From assembly GCA_031460455.1 (NCBI GenBank), contig JAVKTQ010000021.1, positions 1 through 49,497 on the forward strand: a DNA stretch of 49,497 nucleotides, read 5' to 3'. Below the pieces are notes generated by a model that ran no database searches, was not told the DNA's origin, and was given only the letters and a program-made list of their open reading frames with translations. This DNA comes from Sporomusaceae bacterium (lineage in GTDB: Bacteria > Bacillota > Negativicutes > Sporomusales > UBA7701). The translations under genes were made by a program, and so were the position numbers. Shown here piece after piece: positions 17,012-25,915 of the stretch (the first letter of the stretch is position 1; each line of letters starts with the position of its first letter).

Positions 17012-18844
17012 TTGCTAGCCAAACGCTTTGCCCACCGGCTCGATGTTCTCGGCCTGATCGTCATCCTCGTCTTCGTCGCGCTGGTCACCCGGCTGGGCTA
17101 TCTGCAGGTGGTGCAAGGCAGCTACTACGGACGACTGGCTGACGGCAACCGCATCAAGCTTATCCCGATAATGGCTCCCCGCGGTACGTTTTACGACCGG
17201 AACGGGGTGCCGCTTGTTTCTAACCGGCCGGGGTTCACCGTCACCCTCGTGCCGCTTTCCGGCCCCATCCCCGACGAGGTCATCGTCAAGCTCGCCGGCA
17301 TCCTCGGCATGGACGCGGCGGAGATCAAGGCCAAGGTAGATGCCCAGAAGGGCTCGTTCGAACCCGTCCGCGTCAAGTCCGACATCGGTCCCGACGTCGT
17401 CACCCGTATCGAGGAGCGCCGCCGGGAGATGCCCGGCGTCGTCATCGAGATCCAGCCCGTCCGCAACTACATCAACAACGAGCTTGGCGCCCATGTCTTC
17501 GGCTATGTGAGCGAGATAAGCGACACCGAACTCGAAAAACGCAAGACCGACGGCTACAAGACCGGCGACATCATCGGCAAGTTCGGCCTGGAGAAGGTCT
17601 ACGACAAGGAGATTCGCGGCGCCGCCGGCGGCGGCCAGGTGGAGGTCGATGTCAACGGCCGGGCCGTCCAGGTACTGGGCAAGAAAGAGGCTGTCCCCGG
17701 CAATAACCTCGTGATGACCATCGACTACCGCATCCAGAAAGCAGCCGAAAAAGCCATCGACGAACATCTCGTCTTCCTGCAGACCAAACTGGGCAACCCC
17801 AATGCCAAGGCCGCGGCCGCGGTCGTCATGAACCCTCGGACAGGCGAGATCCTGGCCATGGTCAGCCGGCCGGCCTTCAACCCCAACCTCTTCAACGGCG
17901 GCATCTCCTCCAAGGACTGGAAGGTGCTCAACGACAATCCCTTCCACCCCATGGACAACCGGGCCATCTCCGGCGAATACTCCCCCGGGTCGACCTTCAA
18001 GATCGTCACCGGCACGGCCGCGCTGGAGCTCGGCAAGGTGACGCCCGAGGAAAAAATATTCGACTCCGGCACCCACTGGATCATCCCCAAGTCCAACGCC
18101 ATGGGCGAGGCGCTGGGCTGGATCGACTTCAAGGAAGCGCTGACCAAGTCGGACAACGTTTATTTCTACGAGATGGGCAACCGCCTGGGTATCGACAACC
18201 TGGAGAAATATGCCCGCATGTTCGGCCTCGGCGCCTTCACCGGCATCAACCTGCCGGGCGAGTCCGACGGCCTGGTTGCCAATCGCCGCTACAAAGAGAA
18301 AGTCTACGGCGAGGACTGGTACTTATCGGAAACGTTCGACGCCGCCATCGGCCAGGGCTTCCAACTGGCCACGCCGTTGCAGATGGCCGTGGTTATGAGT
18401 CAGATAGCCAACGGCGGCCACCGTTACCGCCCTTACCTTGTCAGCAAGATCGCAGCTCCCAACGGCGATGCCGTTAAGCAGTTCACCCCGGAAGAGACGG
18501 GCAGCATCAAGATCTCCGACGGCACCCTCAATCTGATCCGCGAGGCGCTGCACGACGTCGGCCGCGAAGGCGGCACCGCCGGCTACATCTTCACCGACTT
18601 CCCCATCTCGATGGCCAGTAAGACAGGTACGGCCGAGAACTCCCACGGCGACGACCACGGCTGGTTCGTGGCCTACGCCCCGTTCGAGGATCCGCGCGTC
18701 GTCGTCGCGGTCATCGTCGAACAGGGCGGCTTCGGCTCGGACGCCGCTGCCCCGATCGCCAGGAAGATCTTCGAAGCGGCCTTCAATCTCAACCAGAAAC
18801 CGGATGAGAGCGGAAAGATCTATAAGCCGAAAACCGCTTTGTAA
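17012..18844 (+). CDS. mrdA: Penicillin-binding protein 2 (elongasome transpeptidase)
   Basis: A 610-residue class B PBP that cross-links peptidoglycan during elongation. Membrane anchor is at about 13-32, then the pedestal (dimerisation) domain with RGTFYDRNGVPL, then the transpeptidase. Active-site motifs: S327-T-F-K330 within SPGSTFK, S380-D-N382, and K537-T-G within SKTGTAE. It uses a TTG start after AGAGGGAGAGGG. There is no PASTA domain, so SpoVD is less likely. It is the last gene of mreBCD-mrdA; rodA lies 4.5 kb downstream. Confidence 0.95.
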   Translation: MLAKRFAHRLDVLGLIVILVFVALVTRLGYLQVVQGSYYGRLADGNRIKLIPIMAPRGTFYDRNGVPLVSNRPGFTVTLVPLSGPIPDEVIVKLAGILGMDAAEIKAKVDAQKGSFEPVRVKSDIGPDVVTRIEERRREMPGVVIEIQPVRNYINNELGAHVFGYVSEISDTELEKRKTDGYKTGDIIGKFGLEKVYDKEIRGAAGGGQVEVDVNGRAVQVLGKKEAVPGNNLVMTIDYRIQKAAEKAIDEHLVFLQTKLGNPNAKAAAAVVMNPRTGEILAMVSRPAFNPNLFNGGISSKDWKVLNDNPFHPMDNRAISGEYSPGSTFKIVTGTAALELGKVTPEEKIFDSGTHWIIPKSNAMGEALGWIDFKEALTKSDNVYFYEMGNRLGIDNLEKYARMFGLGAFTGINLPGESDGLVANRRYKEKVYGEDWYLSETFDAAIGQGFQLATPLQMAVVMSQIANGGHRYRPYLVSKIAAPNGDAVKQFTPEETGSIKISDGTLNLIREALHDVGREGGTAGYIFTDFPISMASKTGTAENSHGDDHGWFVAYAPFEDPRVVVAVIVEQGGFGSDAAAPIARKIFEAAFNLNQKPDESGKIYKPKTAL

Positions 18845-18857
18845 CAACAATAAGAAA

Positions 18858-18883
18858 GCCGGCCCGAGATATCTCGGGCCGGC
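18858..18883. terminator. Bidirectional terminator, mrdA / molybdopterin oxidoreductase
   Basis: A perfect 26-base palindrome with arm GCCGGCCCGAGAT lies between the convergent stops at 18844 and 18895. On the plus side it is followed by TTTCATTATTT. Confidence 0.75.
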
Positions 18884-18894
18884 CATTTCATTAT

Positions 18895-20898
18895 TTACCC
18901 TGCTCGCACATTGACCTTCGTGTCGTAGAACGTGCTGCCCGCCGCGCGGTCGGTGAGGCGCTGCGAGGTGAGGGCATTGACGGTGCGGTCGCCGGGGGCG
19001 TCCTTGAGCCACCACACGCCTTCGGCCACCGCGACCCCGGCCGGGACGCCGGGCGTCACGCCGAGGATGAAGGCGACCTCGCCGCGGCTGTTGAAGGCAA
19101 TCACCCGCTGGCCGTCAGAGAGGCCGCGCTCTGCGGCGTCCGCCGGGCTCAGCTTGAGGGTCATGGCCTGGCCGGCCAGGAGATCGGCGCGTTCGCAGAA
19201 CGAGGAATTGAGCATTATCGGGGTAGGAGCGGTCATCAGCCACAGGGGGGCATCGTCGCCGTGGGGCGGGAGATAGCGCGGCAGCGGCTCGGGGTCGGTG
19301 GCGCTCAAAAGCTCGATTTTGCCTGAGGCGGTTTTGAAGGCGAGCTTGGCGTCCGCCGGCAGCGGCAGCTCGACGGCTTCGCCGGCGTTGAGGCTGGTCA
19401 GGTCGGTCTGCGCCAGCCACGGGGTGGGCTTGGCCAGCATGTCGTCGATGAGATCGTCGGCGCTGCGGGCGAAGACTTCGTCGGTGAAGCCCATGGCCGC
19501 GGCCAGCAGGCGGAAGACGTCCCAGTTGGCCTTCGCCTCGCCGACCGGCTCGATGACCGGGTAGGCGCGCTGGACGCAGTAGTGCCCGTAGGCGCGGTAG
19601 ATGTCGCTGTGTTCGAGCGAGGTGGTGGCCGGCAGAACGATATCGGCATAGCGGGCGGTATCGGTCATGAACCGCTCGTGGACGACGGTGAACAGATCCT
19701 CGCGGGCCAGGCCGGCCAGCACCTTGTTCTGGTCGGGGGTAATGGCGGCCGGGTTGGAATGGTACACGTACAGGCTCATGACCGGCGGCGCGGCAAGCTC
19801 CGTCAGGGCTTCGCCCAGTTTGTTCATATTGACGATGCGGGTCGGCGCGGTGATGAGGTCTTCCCTGGTCACGCCCGCCGTATCGATCGCGCCGCCGGTG
19901 GCCAGGTTGCCGAGCAGGCCGCCGCCCCGCTTGGCCCACGCGCCCGCCAGGGCGGGCAGGCAGGTCACGGTCCGCACTGTCATCGCGCCGTTTCCGTAGC
20001 GGCACAGGCCGCTGCCGAGGCGGATAAACGGCGCTTTGGCGGTGGCGTAAGCGCGGGCCAACTCTTCGATTGTTGCCGCCGACAGCCCCGTGAGGGCGCT
20101 GACGGCCGCGGGCGGGTAGGCGGGCAGGATGCCGGCGGCGAACTCGTCGTACCCGTGGACGTGTTTGGCGATAAAATCTTTGTCGACTAAGCCGTCGCGG
20201 GCCATGACATGCATCATCCCCAGGGCGAGAGCGGCGTCGGCGCCCGGCCGGGTGAGGAAGACGCGGTCGGCGAGCCGAGCGGTGGGCGTTTCGTATGTGT
20301 CGATCAGCCACACGCGAGCGCCGCGCTTTTTGGCCTCGCGCACGCTGTGGAGAAAATGGATGTTGGTGGCGACGGCGTTGAGGCTCCAGAGAATGATGAG
20401 GTCGCTGTCCATCGCCTCGTCGGGGTGCATGGCAAGGGTGTTGCCCATCACCGTTTTCCAGCCGACGTCCTTGGAAGAGGAGCAGATGGTCCGCTCCAGC
20501 CGCGAGGCGCCCAGGCGGTGGAAGAAGGCGTGGCCGACGTTGCGCTGGACGAGGCCCATGGTGCCGGCGTAGGAGTAGGGGAGGACGGCCTCGGCGCCGT
20601 GGGCGGCGATGATCTCCCGCCAGCGCCCGGCGATGCGGTCGATGGCTTCCGGCCAGGAAATCGGCCGGAACTCGCCGGCTCCCTTGGGGCCGGTGCGCAG
20701 CAGGGGCCGGGTAAGGCGGTCCGGCGAGTGGACGGTTCGCTCGTAATGGGCCATCTTCGGGCAGAGCGCGCCGCGGGTGAAAGGATGGGCGGGGTCGCCG
20801 GCCACGGCGGTCGCCCGGCCGTTTTCCGCCGTAACCAGCAGGCTGCACGTGTCGGGGCAGTCGTAGGGACAGACGGAGCGTTTGCTTTCGCTTGCCAT
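18895..20898 (-). CDS. Molybdopterin-dependent oxidoreductase, DMSO-reductase superfamily
   Basis: A 667-residue enzyme with an N-terminal [4Fe-4S] motif (C10, C14, C18, C46; CPYDCPDTC). The bis-MGD-binding domains follow, and the C-terminal domain 4 (SFCERADLLAGQ onwards) holds the cofactor. There is no Tat signal, so it is cytoplasmic. The Mo-ligand region reads TICSSSKDVGW (137-147), with no selenocysteine. Overall it resembles the YoaE-like branch. No dedicated electron-transfer partner or maturation gene lies nearby. It is convergent with mrdA. Its substrate cannot be assigned. Confidence 0.88.
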   Translation of the reverse strand: MASESKRSVCPYDCPDTCSLLVTAENGRATAVAGDPAHPFTRGALCPKMAHYERTVHSPDRLTRPLLRTGPKGAGEFRPISWPEAIDRIAGRWREIIAAHGAEAVLPYSYAGTMGLVQRNVGHAFFHRLGASRLERTICSSSKDVGWKTVMGNTLAMHPDEAMDSDLIILWSLNAVATNIHFLHSVREAKKRGARVWLIDTYETPTARLADRVFLTRPGADAALALGMMHVMARDGLVDKDFIAKHVHGYDEFAAGILPAYPPAAVSALTGLSAATIEELARAYATAKAPFIRLGSGLCRYGNGAMTVRTVTCLPALAGAWAKRGGGLLGNLATGGAIDTAGVTREDLITAPTRIVNMNKLGEALTELAAPPVMSLYVYHSNPAAITPDQNKVLAGLAREDLFTVVHERFMTDTARYADIVLPATTSLEHSDIYRAYGHYCVQRAYPVIEPVGEAKANWDVFRLLAAAMGFTDEVFARSADDLIDDMLAKPTPWLAQTDLTSLNAGEAVELPLPADAKLAFKTASGKIELLSATDPEPLPRYLPPHGDDAPLWLMTAPTPIMLNSSFCERADLLAGQAMTLKLSPADAAERGLSDGQRVIAFNSRGEVAFILGVTPGVPAGVAVAEGVWWLKDAPGDRTVNALTSQRLTDRAAGSTFYDTKVNVRAG

Positions 20899-21110
20899 GC
20901 TATCTTCTCCCTCTGGCTTGTTATTATTTATACTCTTATCTTACCACGGCGCGGCGGGGGGGACAATCGCGCCGACGGGCCGGCGGGGCGGGATTTTCGC
21001 GGATTATTTGCCCCCCGTGGGAGTTATTGGCAGGAGAAACGGCATTTGACGAGAAAAATCATATCAAGGCCCGTTGCGGGGCCGGACGACAAATGAAAGG
21101 CGGCATGCCC

Positions 21111-21326
21111 ATGCGCGGAACAACAGTGAAGTCTAACCTGCGTTCTGTCCGCTACGATGCCGAAACCAGGGTTCTGGAAGTGGAGTTCCACGCCGGCGGC
21201 CTGTGCGAGTACCACGATGTTCCCCTCGTGGTGTACGAGTCGCTCATAACCGCCGTCTCCCGCGACGAGTATTTCGAAAAGCACATCAGGTTCCGCTTCC
21301 GCCACCGCCACATCTTCAAGATTTAG
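21111..21326 (+). CDS. KTSC-domain small protein
   Basis: A protein of about 71 residues of the KTSC family. It begins MRGTTVKSNLRSVRYD, and the family features are GLCEYHDVPLVVYESLI and SRDEYFEKHIRFRF. KTSC domains are small, single-domain or fused to nucleases or RNA-related domains; the function is unknown. ATG 21111 follows AAAGGCGGC. An in-frame ATG at 21093 would add six residues and has a weaker site. It stands alone between a divergent gene and minC. Confidence 0.75.
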   Translation: MRGTTVKSNLRSVRYDAETRVLEVEFHAGGLCEYHDVPLVVYESLITAVSRDEYFEKHIRFRFRHRHIFKI

Positions 21327-21427
21327 CGGCGTTTTCGGCCGCCATGTGAATAATTGGCAGGATTATCGGCGGGCGGCGCGAATTTACTGAAAGGTAGCAG
21401 TGTTATGTTATATACGAGGGTGGTTTT

Positions 21428-22057
21428 GTGGCCGCAAAGGGCGAAGATGTAGCCTTCAAAGGAGTAAACGGCGAGGTGCAGCTTGTCCTCAATACGGACG
21501 ACTTCGCCGCCGCCTTGGAAAAGTTGGCCGCCAAACTGGCCGCCGCCGACGAGTTTTTCCCGCGCGGCACGCTGGTGAAACTGCCGTCCGCCCCCAGGCT
21601 GACCGCCGACGAAAAGCGCCGGCTCGCCGCCGTGCTGGGCGAGTTCGGACTGGCCTGCGCGCCGGAAATGCCCGCGGACCGCGAGGAGGCGGAGGACGCC
21701 CCGGCTGCCGCGGAGCGGGAAAGGTACGAGATAAACGCCCTTGTCGTCGCCAGAACGGTGAGGAGCGGCCAGAAGGTCGTCCATCCCGGCTCGGTGGTGG
21801 TCATCGGCGATGTCAACCATGGCGCCCAGGTGATCGCCGGCCGGGACATAATCATTCTCGGCGCCTGCCGGGGAGTGGCCCACGCCGGCGCGTACGGCGA
21901 CGAGACAGCCACCATCACCGCGGGCAAGATCGTCGCCACCCAGCTAAGGATCGCCGGGCTGATCGCCAGGGCGCCCGATGAACCGGACAAACCGTCTTGC
22001 ATCGAGACGGCCCGCATAAAGGAAGGCAATGTTGTCATCGAGCCAGCCAACAGATAG
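21428..22057 (+). CDS. minC: Septum site-determining protein MinC
   Basis: A 209-residue division inhibitor. The N-terminal FtsZ-antagonist domain (about 1-78) is followed by a short acidic, alanine-rich linker. The C-terminal beta-helix (about 100-205) contains GSVVVIGDVNHGAQVIAGRDIIILG and GVAHAGAYGDETATITA, which bind MinD. It uses a GTG start after GAGGGTGG. It heads minCDE, which places the FtsZ ring at mid-cell. Confidence 0.94.
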   Translation: MAAKGEDVAFKGVNGEVQLVLNTDDFAAALEKLAAKLAAADEFFPRGTLVKLPSAPRLTADEKRRLAAVLGEFGLACAPEMPADREEAEDAPAAAERERYEINALVVARTVRSGQKVVHPGSVVVIGDVNHGAQVIAGRDIIILGACRGVAHAGAYGDETATITAGKIVATQLRIAGLIARAPDEPDKPSCIETARIKEGNVVIEPANR

Positions 22058-22073
22058 GGAGGAATCTTGGTTT

Positions 22074-22874
22074 ATGGGCGAAGTAATCGTAATCACCTCC
22101 GGCAAGGGCGGGGTAGGCAAGACGACAACCACCGCCAACCTCGGCACCGGGTTTGCCCTGATGGGCAAGAAAGTCGTCCTTATCGACGCCGACATCGGCC
22201 TCAGGAACCTCGACGTCGTCATGGGGCTGGAAAACAGAATCGTCTACGACCTTGTCGACGTCACCGAAGGCAACTGCCGCCTCAAGCAGGCCCTCATCCG
22301 CGACAAGCGCTACGAGACGCTGTACCTGCTGCCGGCGGCCCAGACGCGCGACAAGAACGCCGTCAGCCCCGACCAGATGCAGAAACTCTGCAAGGATCTG
22401 GCCCAGGACTTCGACTATGTGCTCATCGACTGCCCGGCCGGCATTGAGCAGGGCTTCAAGAACGCTATCGCCGGCGCCGATCGCGCCGTTATCGTCACAA
22501 CTCCCGAGGTCTCGGCGGTGCGCGATGCCGACCGCATCATCGGGCTGCTGGAGGCCGAGGGCAAGAGCAACCCCAAGCTGATCGTCAACCGCATCCGGCC
22601 GCATATGGTCAAGAAGGGCGACATGATGGACATCGACGACATCATCGAGATCCTGGCCGTCGACCTTTTGGGCATCATCCCCGAGGACGAGTACATCGTC
22701 ATCTCCACCAACCGGGGCGAGCCGGCTGTGGTCAACCCGGCCTCGGCGGCCAGCACCGCCTACAAGAATATCGTCAGGCGGATGATGGGCGAGAACGTGC
22801 CGCTGATGTCGCTGGAGGCGGCCAGCGGGTTCTTCGGCAAACTGAAAAAAATCTTCGGCTTCAAGGAGGGATAA
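22074..22874 (+). CDS. minD: Septum site-determining ATPase MinD
   Basis: A 266-residue ParA-superfamily ATPase. The deviant Walker A motif GKGGVGKTT is at 10-18, with signature lysine K11 and K16. Walker A' is DADIGLRNLD at about 38-47, and switch II is in YVLIDCPAGIEQG. The amphipathic membrane-targeting helix FFGKLKKIFGF is at the C-terminus. ATG 22074 follows AGGGAGG. It recruits MinC to the membrane and is displaced by MinE. Confidence 0.97.
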   Translation: MGEVIVITSGKGGVGKTTTTANLGTGFALMGKKVVLIDADIGLRNLDVVMGLENRIVYDLVDVTEGNCRLKQALIRDKRYETLYLLPAAQTRDKNAVSPDQMQKLCKDLAQDFDYVLIDCPAGIEQGFKNAIAGADRAVIVTTPEVSAVRDADRIIGLLEAEGKSNPKLIVNRIRPHMVKKGDMMDIDDIIEILAVDLLGIIPEDEYIVISTNRGEPAVVNPASAASTAYKNIVRRMMGENVPLMSLEAASGFFGKLKKIFGFKEG

Positions 22875-22876
22875 GG

Positions 22877-23158
22877 GTGTTCGACCTTTTGCAGAAGCTG
22901 TTCGGCAAGGAAACGTCCAAGTCCAAGGATATAGCCAAGGAGAGGCTGCGCCTCGTCCTCGTCCACGACAGGGTCAACGTGTCGCCGCAGTTCATGGAAG
23001 TGCTCAAGGAAGACATGATCAAGGCCATCTCCAACTACATGGAGATCAACGAAAAGGATATGGAGGTCACCCTCACCCAGACCAACACCTCGCAGGTCGC
23101 GCTGGTGGCCAACATCCCCGTCAACAGGATGAAGCGGGGCGCGTTCCCCGCGGAATAA
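22877..23158 (+). CDS. minE: Cell division topological specificity factor MinE
   Basis: A 93-residue MinE with normal length. The N-terminal membrane-binding and anti-MinCD region is MFDLLQKLFGKE; the MinD-contact helix is DIAKERLRLVLVHDR (about 18-32). The C-terminal dimerisation domain follows, with IPVNR near the end. It has a GTG start, 2 bases after the minD stop. A complete MinCDE oscillator set with no DivIVA nearby implies pole-to-pole regulation. Confidence 0.95.
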   Translation: MFDLLQKLFGKETSKSKDIAKERLRLVLVHDRVNVSPQFMEVLKEDMIKAISNYMEINEKDMEVTLTQTNTSQVALVANIPVNRMKRGAFPAE

Positions 23159-23161
23159 CGC

Positions 23162-23233
23162 AAAGCTGTTTATTGAGTCCAAATGCGTCGCATAGCGATG
23201 GCGCCCCGGCAGGCGGACTCTCTAAACAGCTTT
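23162..23233 (+). repeat. Large inverted repeat downstream of minE
   Basis: Arms of 19 bases (23162-23180 and 23215-23233) pair at 17 positions: AAAGCTGTTTA/TAAACAGCTTT and GAGTCC/GGACTC, with a two-base mismatch between. The 34-base centre begins AAATGCG. It has an ATGC-GCAT mini-hairpin and GCC/GGC pairing. The architecture resembles the three AGATGCAAGGCG repeats, but the core is different. It lies 4 bases after the minE stop. The T tract after it (CGATTTTC) is too weak for a confident terminator call. Confidence 0.7.
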
Positions 23234-23258
23234 CGATTTTCTGCGCATTCTTTCCAAC

Positions 23259-23287
23259 TGGACTGGGCGGATATTAACGGCTATAAT
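23259..23287 (+). promoter_or_regulatory. SigA-type promoter of rodA
   Basis: TGGACT (23259-23264), 17 bases, TATAAT (23282-23287). The ATG lies 36 bases downstream. Confidence 0.65.
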
Positions 23288-23322
23288 ATATAGGAATACA
23301 CTCGGAAGGTTAGGGTAAACCC

Positions 23323-24429
23323 ATGCTCAGCCGCCGCCTCCTGAAAAACCTGGATTTCACCGTCATCACCGTGACGGTTCTTCTTGTTCTTATCAGCCTC
23401 GTCATCATCGGCAGCGCCACCCATATAAACACCTCCGGCGAAGACCGCTACTGGTTCGTACAGCGCCAGGGACTGTTCGCCCTCGCCAACCTGGCAGTCA
23501 TCTTTATCCTGCTGCATTTCGACTACAAAGCGCTCGGCAAGTACGCCAACATCCTGTACGCCGTCAACCTTGTAATGCTGCTGGCGGTCATGTTCGTCGG
23601 CCAGTCGGCCCTCGGCGCGCAGCGCTGGATCCAGATCGGGCCCATCAGCCTCCAGCCGTCCGAATTCGCCAAACTGATAATGATAATCTCGCTGGCCCAC
23701 CTGCTGGAGAAACGGCAGGGCCGGCTCAATACCTACAAAGACCTGGCGCCCATCTTCGTCTTCGTCGGCATCCCCTTCCTCCTGGTGCTCAAACAGCCCG
23801 ACCTCGGCACCTCGCTCGTTTTTATCGCCATCCTGTTCGGGATGCTCTTTATCGCCGGCATCAAGATGAAGCACCTCTTCACCATCATCGGCGCCGGCCT
23901 CGCTTTCATGCCGGTCTTCTGGCACTTTCTCAAAGACTATCAGAAGATGCGGCTGACCGTCTTCCTCGACCCCAACGTCGACCCGCTCGGATCAGGCTAC
24001 CATATCATCCAGTCGAAAATCGCCATCGGCTCGGGGATGCTGTTCGGCAAGGGGCTGTTCGCCGGCACGCAGAGCCAGCTCAACTTCCTGCCCGAGAACC
24101 ACACCGACTTCATCTTCGCCGTCATCGGCGAGGAGTTCGGATTCGCGGGGTCGTTCGTCATCCTCACCCTCTACCTCATCCTCCTCTACCGGGGGGTCAA
24201 GGTCGCCGGCGAGGCCCGCGACAGCTTCGGCATGCTGCTCGCCACCGGCATCACCTCGATGCTCGCCTTCCACGTGCTGGTCAACATCGGCATGACCGCA
24301 GGCATCATGCCGGTCACGGGCATCCCGCTGCCCCTCATGAGCTACGGAGTCAGCTCGCTCACCACCAACCTCGTCAGCATCGGCATCCTGCTCAACATAT
24401 ACATGCGCAGGCAGAAGATACTCTTTTAG
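23323..24429 (+). CDS. rodA: Rod shape-determining SEDS glycosyltransferase RodA
   Basis: A 368-residue polytopic SEDS-family peptidoglycan polymerase with about ten membrane segments. Signature segments are GAQRWIQIGPISLQPSEFAKL (about 105-125), LVLKQPDLGTSLVF (about 156-169, with the catalytic Asp), the extracellular loop GTQSQLNFLPENHTDFIFAVIGEE (about 247-270), and the terminal GIPLPLMSYGVSSL. Its PBP2 partner is mrdA at 17012. The ribosome site is weak (GGAAGG, far upstream). Confidence 0.93.
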   Translation: MLSRRLLKNLDFTVITVTVLLVLISLVIIGSATHINTSGEDRYWFVQRQGLFALANLAVIFILLHFDYKALGKYANILYAVNLVMLLAVMFVGQSALGAQRWIQIGPISLQPSEFAKLIMIISLAHLLEKRQGRLNTYKDLAPIFVFVGIPFLLVLKQPDLGTSLVFIAILFGMLFIAGIKMKHLFTIIGAGLAFMPVFWHFLKDYQKMRLTVFLDPNVDPLGSGYHIIQSKIAIGSGMLFGKGLFAGTQSQLNFLPENHTDFIFAVIGEEFGFAGSFVILTLYLILLYRGVKVAGEARDSFGMLLATGITSMLAFHVLVNIGMTAGIMPVTGIPLPLMSYGVSSLTTNLVSIGILLNIYMRRQKILF

Positions 24430-24440
24430 GGAGTGATCGC

Positions 24441-24884
24441 GTGGAATACCGGGACGCAGTAGCCCGCCTCGCCCCATGCGGCCTGGACTGCAACCGCTGC
24501 GCCGATTTCCGGCGCGGCGAGATCCAGGCTCTGAGCGCGCGGCTGAAAGAGCTGCTCGGCAACTATCGGCGGCTTGCCGCCATGAAGGCCGCCGGCCGGC
24601 CCGAATTCGCCGGCTACGACCAGTTCGCCGCCGTGCTCGATTCGTTCGCAGCCGCAGCCTGCAGCGGTTGCCGGGGCGACAACGTAACCTGCCCGCTGGA
24701 CTGCACCGCCAAGACCTGCCACAAGGACAAAGGGGTGGATTTCTGCTTCCAGTGCGGCCAGTACCCCTGCGACAAGCAGTTCGACGGCAAGCTCCGCGAC
24801 CGCTGGCAGACGATCAACGACCGTATGCGGGAGATCGGCCCCGCCGCCTACTGCGAGGAACAGGGCAAGCTGCCGAGATATTGA
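24441..24884 (+). CDS. DUF3795 cysteine-rich protein
   Basis: A 147-residue protein of the DUF3795 family. It has an N-terminal CGLDCNRCADF cluster (C13, C17, C20), a central CSGCRGDNVTCPLDCTAKTC run and a final FCFQCGQYPC, ten or more cysteines in total. They are likely ligands for zinc or an iron-sulfur cluster. The function is unknown. The GTG start follows AGGGAGTGATC, 11 bases after rodA, so the two may be co-transcribed. A strong terminator follows. Confidence 0.8.
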   Translation: MEYRDAVARLAPCGLDCNRCADFRRGEIQALSARLKELLGNYRRLAAMKAAGRPEFAGYDQFAAVLDSFAAAACSGCRGDNVTCPLDCTAKTCHKDKGVDFCFQCGQYPCDKQFDGKLRDRWQTINDRMREIGPAAYCEEQGKLPRY

Positions 24885-24891
24885 AAGACGA

Positions 24892-24924
24892 ACCGGGGTG
24901 CAAAGATGCACCTCGTTTTTTTTT
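24892..24924 (+). terminator. Intrinsic terminator of rodA-DUF3795
   Basis: GGTGCA pairs with TGCACC, with further pairs outside, followed by a run of nine T. It is directly upstream of repeat copy B. Confidence 0.85.
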
Positions 24925-24958
24925 GCATCTCTGCTCCCGTACTTTCTAAGTACAGGCT

Positions 24959-25084
24959 AAGGCCGTTCAGAAGCGTCCAGATGCAAGGCGCACCGGAAAA
25001 GCGCGCCGCGCCGCGTACTTCGGGACGTACGCAAGCAAGCGCTTTGAGGAGCAACGCCGCAGATGGGCGGTTATCAACGGCCTT
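24959..25084 (+). repeat. Dispersed structured repeat, copy B (long form)
   Basis: Outer arms AAGGCCGTT (24959-24967) and AACGGCCTT (25076-25084) are exact complements. The core from AGATGCAAGGCG to GCAGATGGG differs from copy C at only two bases. Inside it, AAGCGC/GCGCTT encloses GCGTAC/GTACGC with an 8-base TTCGGGAC loop. It sits about 35 bases after the terminator at 24924 and 95 bases before spoIVFA. Confidence 0.85.
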
Positions 25085-25179
25085 TAAGCTTGTGCACTTT
25101 TTTGTTATGTTTTTCTGCCTTCCGTCATATACATGCAAGTAGAGAACGCGACGTCTTGGTGGGGGGCGGCTGAAGAATC

Positions 25180-25911
25180 ATGGCCAAACACTGGAACGCC
25201 AACTGGGGAAACCATCGCCGGGAGCCCAGGGATCCCTGGCAGCAGCGGGAGGACGGGGGCAGCTACGGCTGGCTGCGGCGCACCGTGGCCGCGCTCCTGC
25301 TGTTCGCCGTCGTCTACGCCGCCCAGGTATCGGATACGGCGGTGGGCCGCACGGTCACCGACGCGGTGAAATACACACTGACAACCGAGACCGATTTCAC
25401 CTATCTGGCGGACAAAATAGCGGGCTACGCGCCGGTCAACATGGATATATCGGTCTTCAAGCGCCTGGGTGGAAACGTAACCAAGCCGGCCGACCCTTAC
25501 CTGTACATGACCAAACCGGTCGACGGCAAGGTTGTCGCCCCGTTCGGCTGGCAGATCCACCCCGTGCTTAAGCAGGAAGTGATGCAGGAGGGGGTCGGCC
25601 TGGAAGCCGCGCTGGGGTCGCCGGTCAGGGCCGCCGCCGCCGGGCGGGTCAAGGCGGTCGCCGACAGCGCCCGTTACGGCAAGGTGCTGGTCGTCGAACA
25701 CGGCCGGGATATCGAGACCGTTTACGGACACCTGGGCGAAGTTCTCGTCAGGGAAGGGGAGACGGTCAGCCAGGGCCAACTGGTGGCCAGAGTGGGCAAG
25801 ACCGGGATGACGGCGGCGCCGCTCCTGTACTTCGAGGTGCGGGAGAAGGGCGTGGCGGTCGATCCGCTGCCGAGGATAACGGGCGGGGCCGACAGACGGG
25901 AAGGGAAGTGA
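25180..25911 (+). CDS. spoIVFA: SpoIVFA-like M23-domain protein
   Basis: A 243-residue protein with an N-terminal basic tail, one membrane segment (about 34-52), and a C-terminal LytM/M23-type domain (about 108-235). The domain starts with KPVDGKVVAPFGWQIHPVL. The zinc-binding HxxxD position reads QEGVGLEA, so ligands are missing and peptidase activity is unlikely. In B. subtilis SpoIVFA holds the SpoIVFB protease inactive in the outer forespore membrane until signalled. Adjacency to a SpoIVFB homologue supports the same role. An in-frame stop just upstream fixes ATG 25180. Confidence 0.85.
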   Translation: MAKHWNANWGNHRREPRDPWQQREDGGSYGWLRRTVAALLLFAVVYAAQVSDTAVGRTVTDAVKYTLTTETDFTYLADKIAGYAPVNMDISVFKRLGGNVTKPADPYLYMTKPVDGKVVAPFGWQIHPVLKQEVMQEGVGLEAALGSPVRAAAAGRVKAVADSARYGKVLVVEHGRDIETVYGHLGEVLVREGETVSQGQLVARVGKTGMTAAPLLYFEVREKGVAVDPLPRITGGADRREGK

Positions 25912-25915
25912 AAGC

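Noticed and set aside
24954-25090. Insertion-sequence remnant
   Set aside because: Copies B and C carry no coding capacity or transposase fragment, and no target duplication is visible; the element is described as a structured repeat instead.
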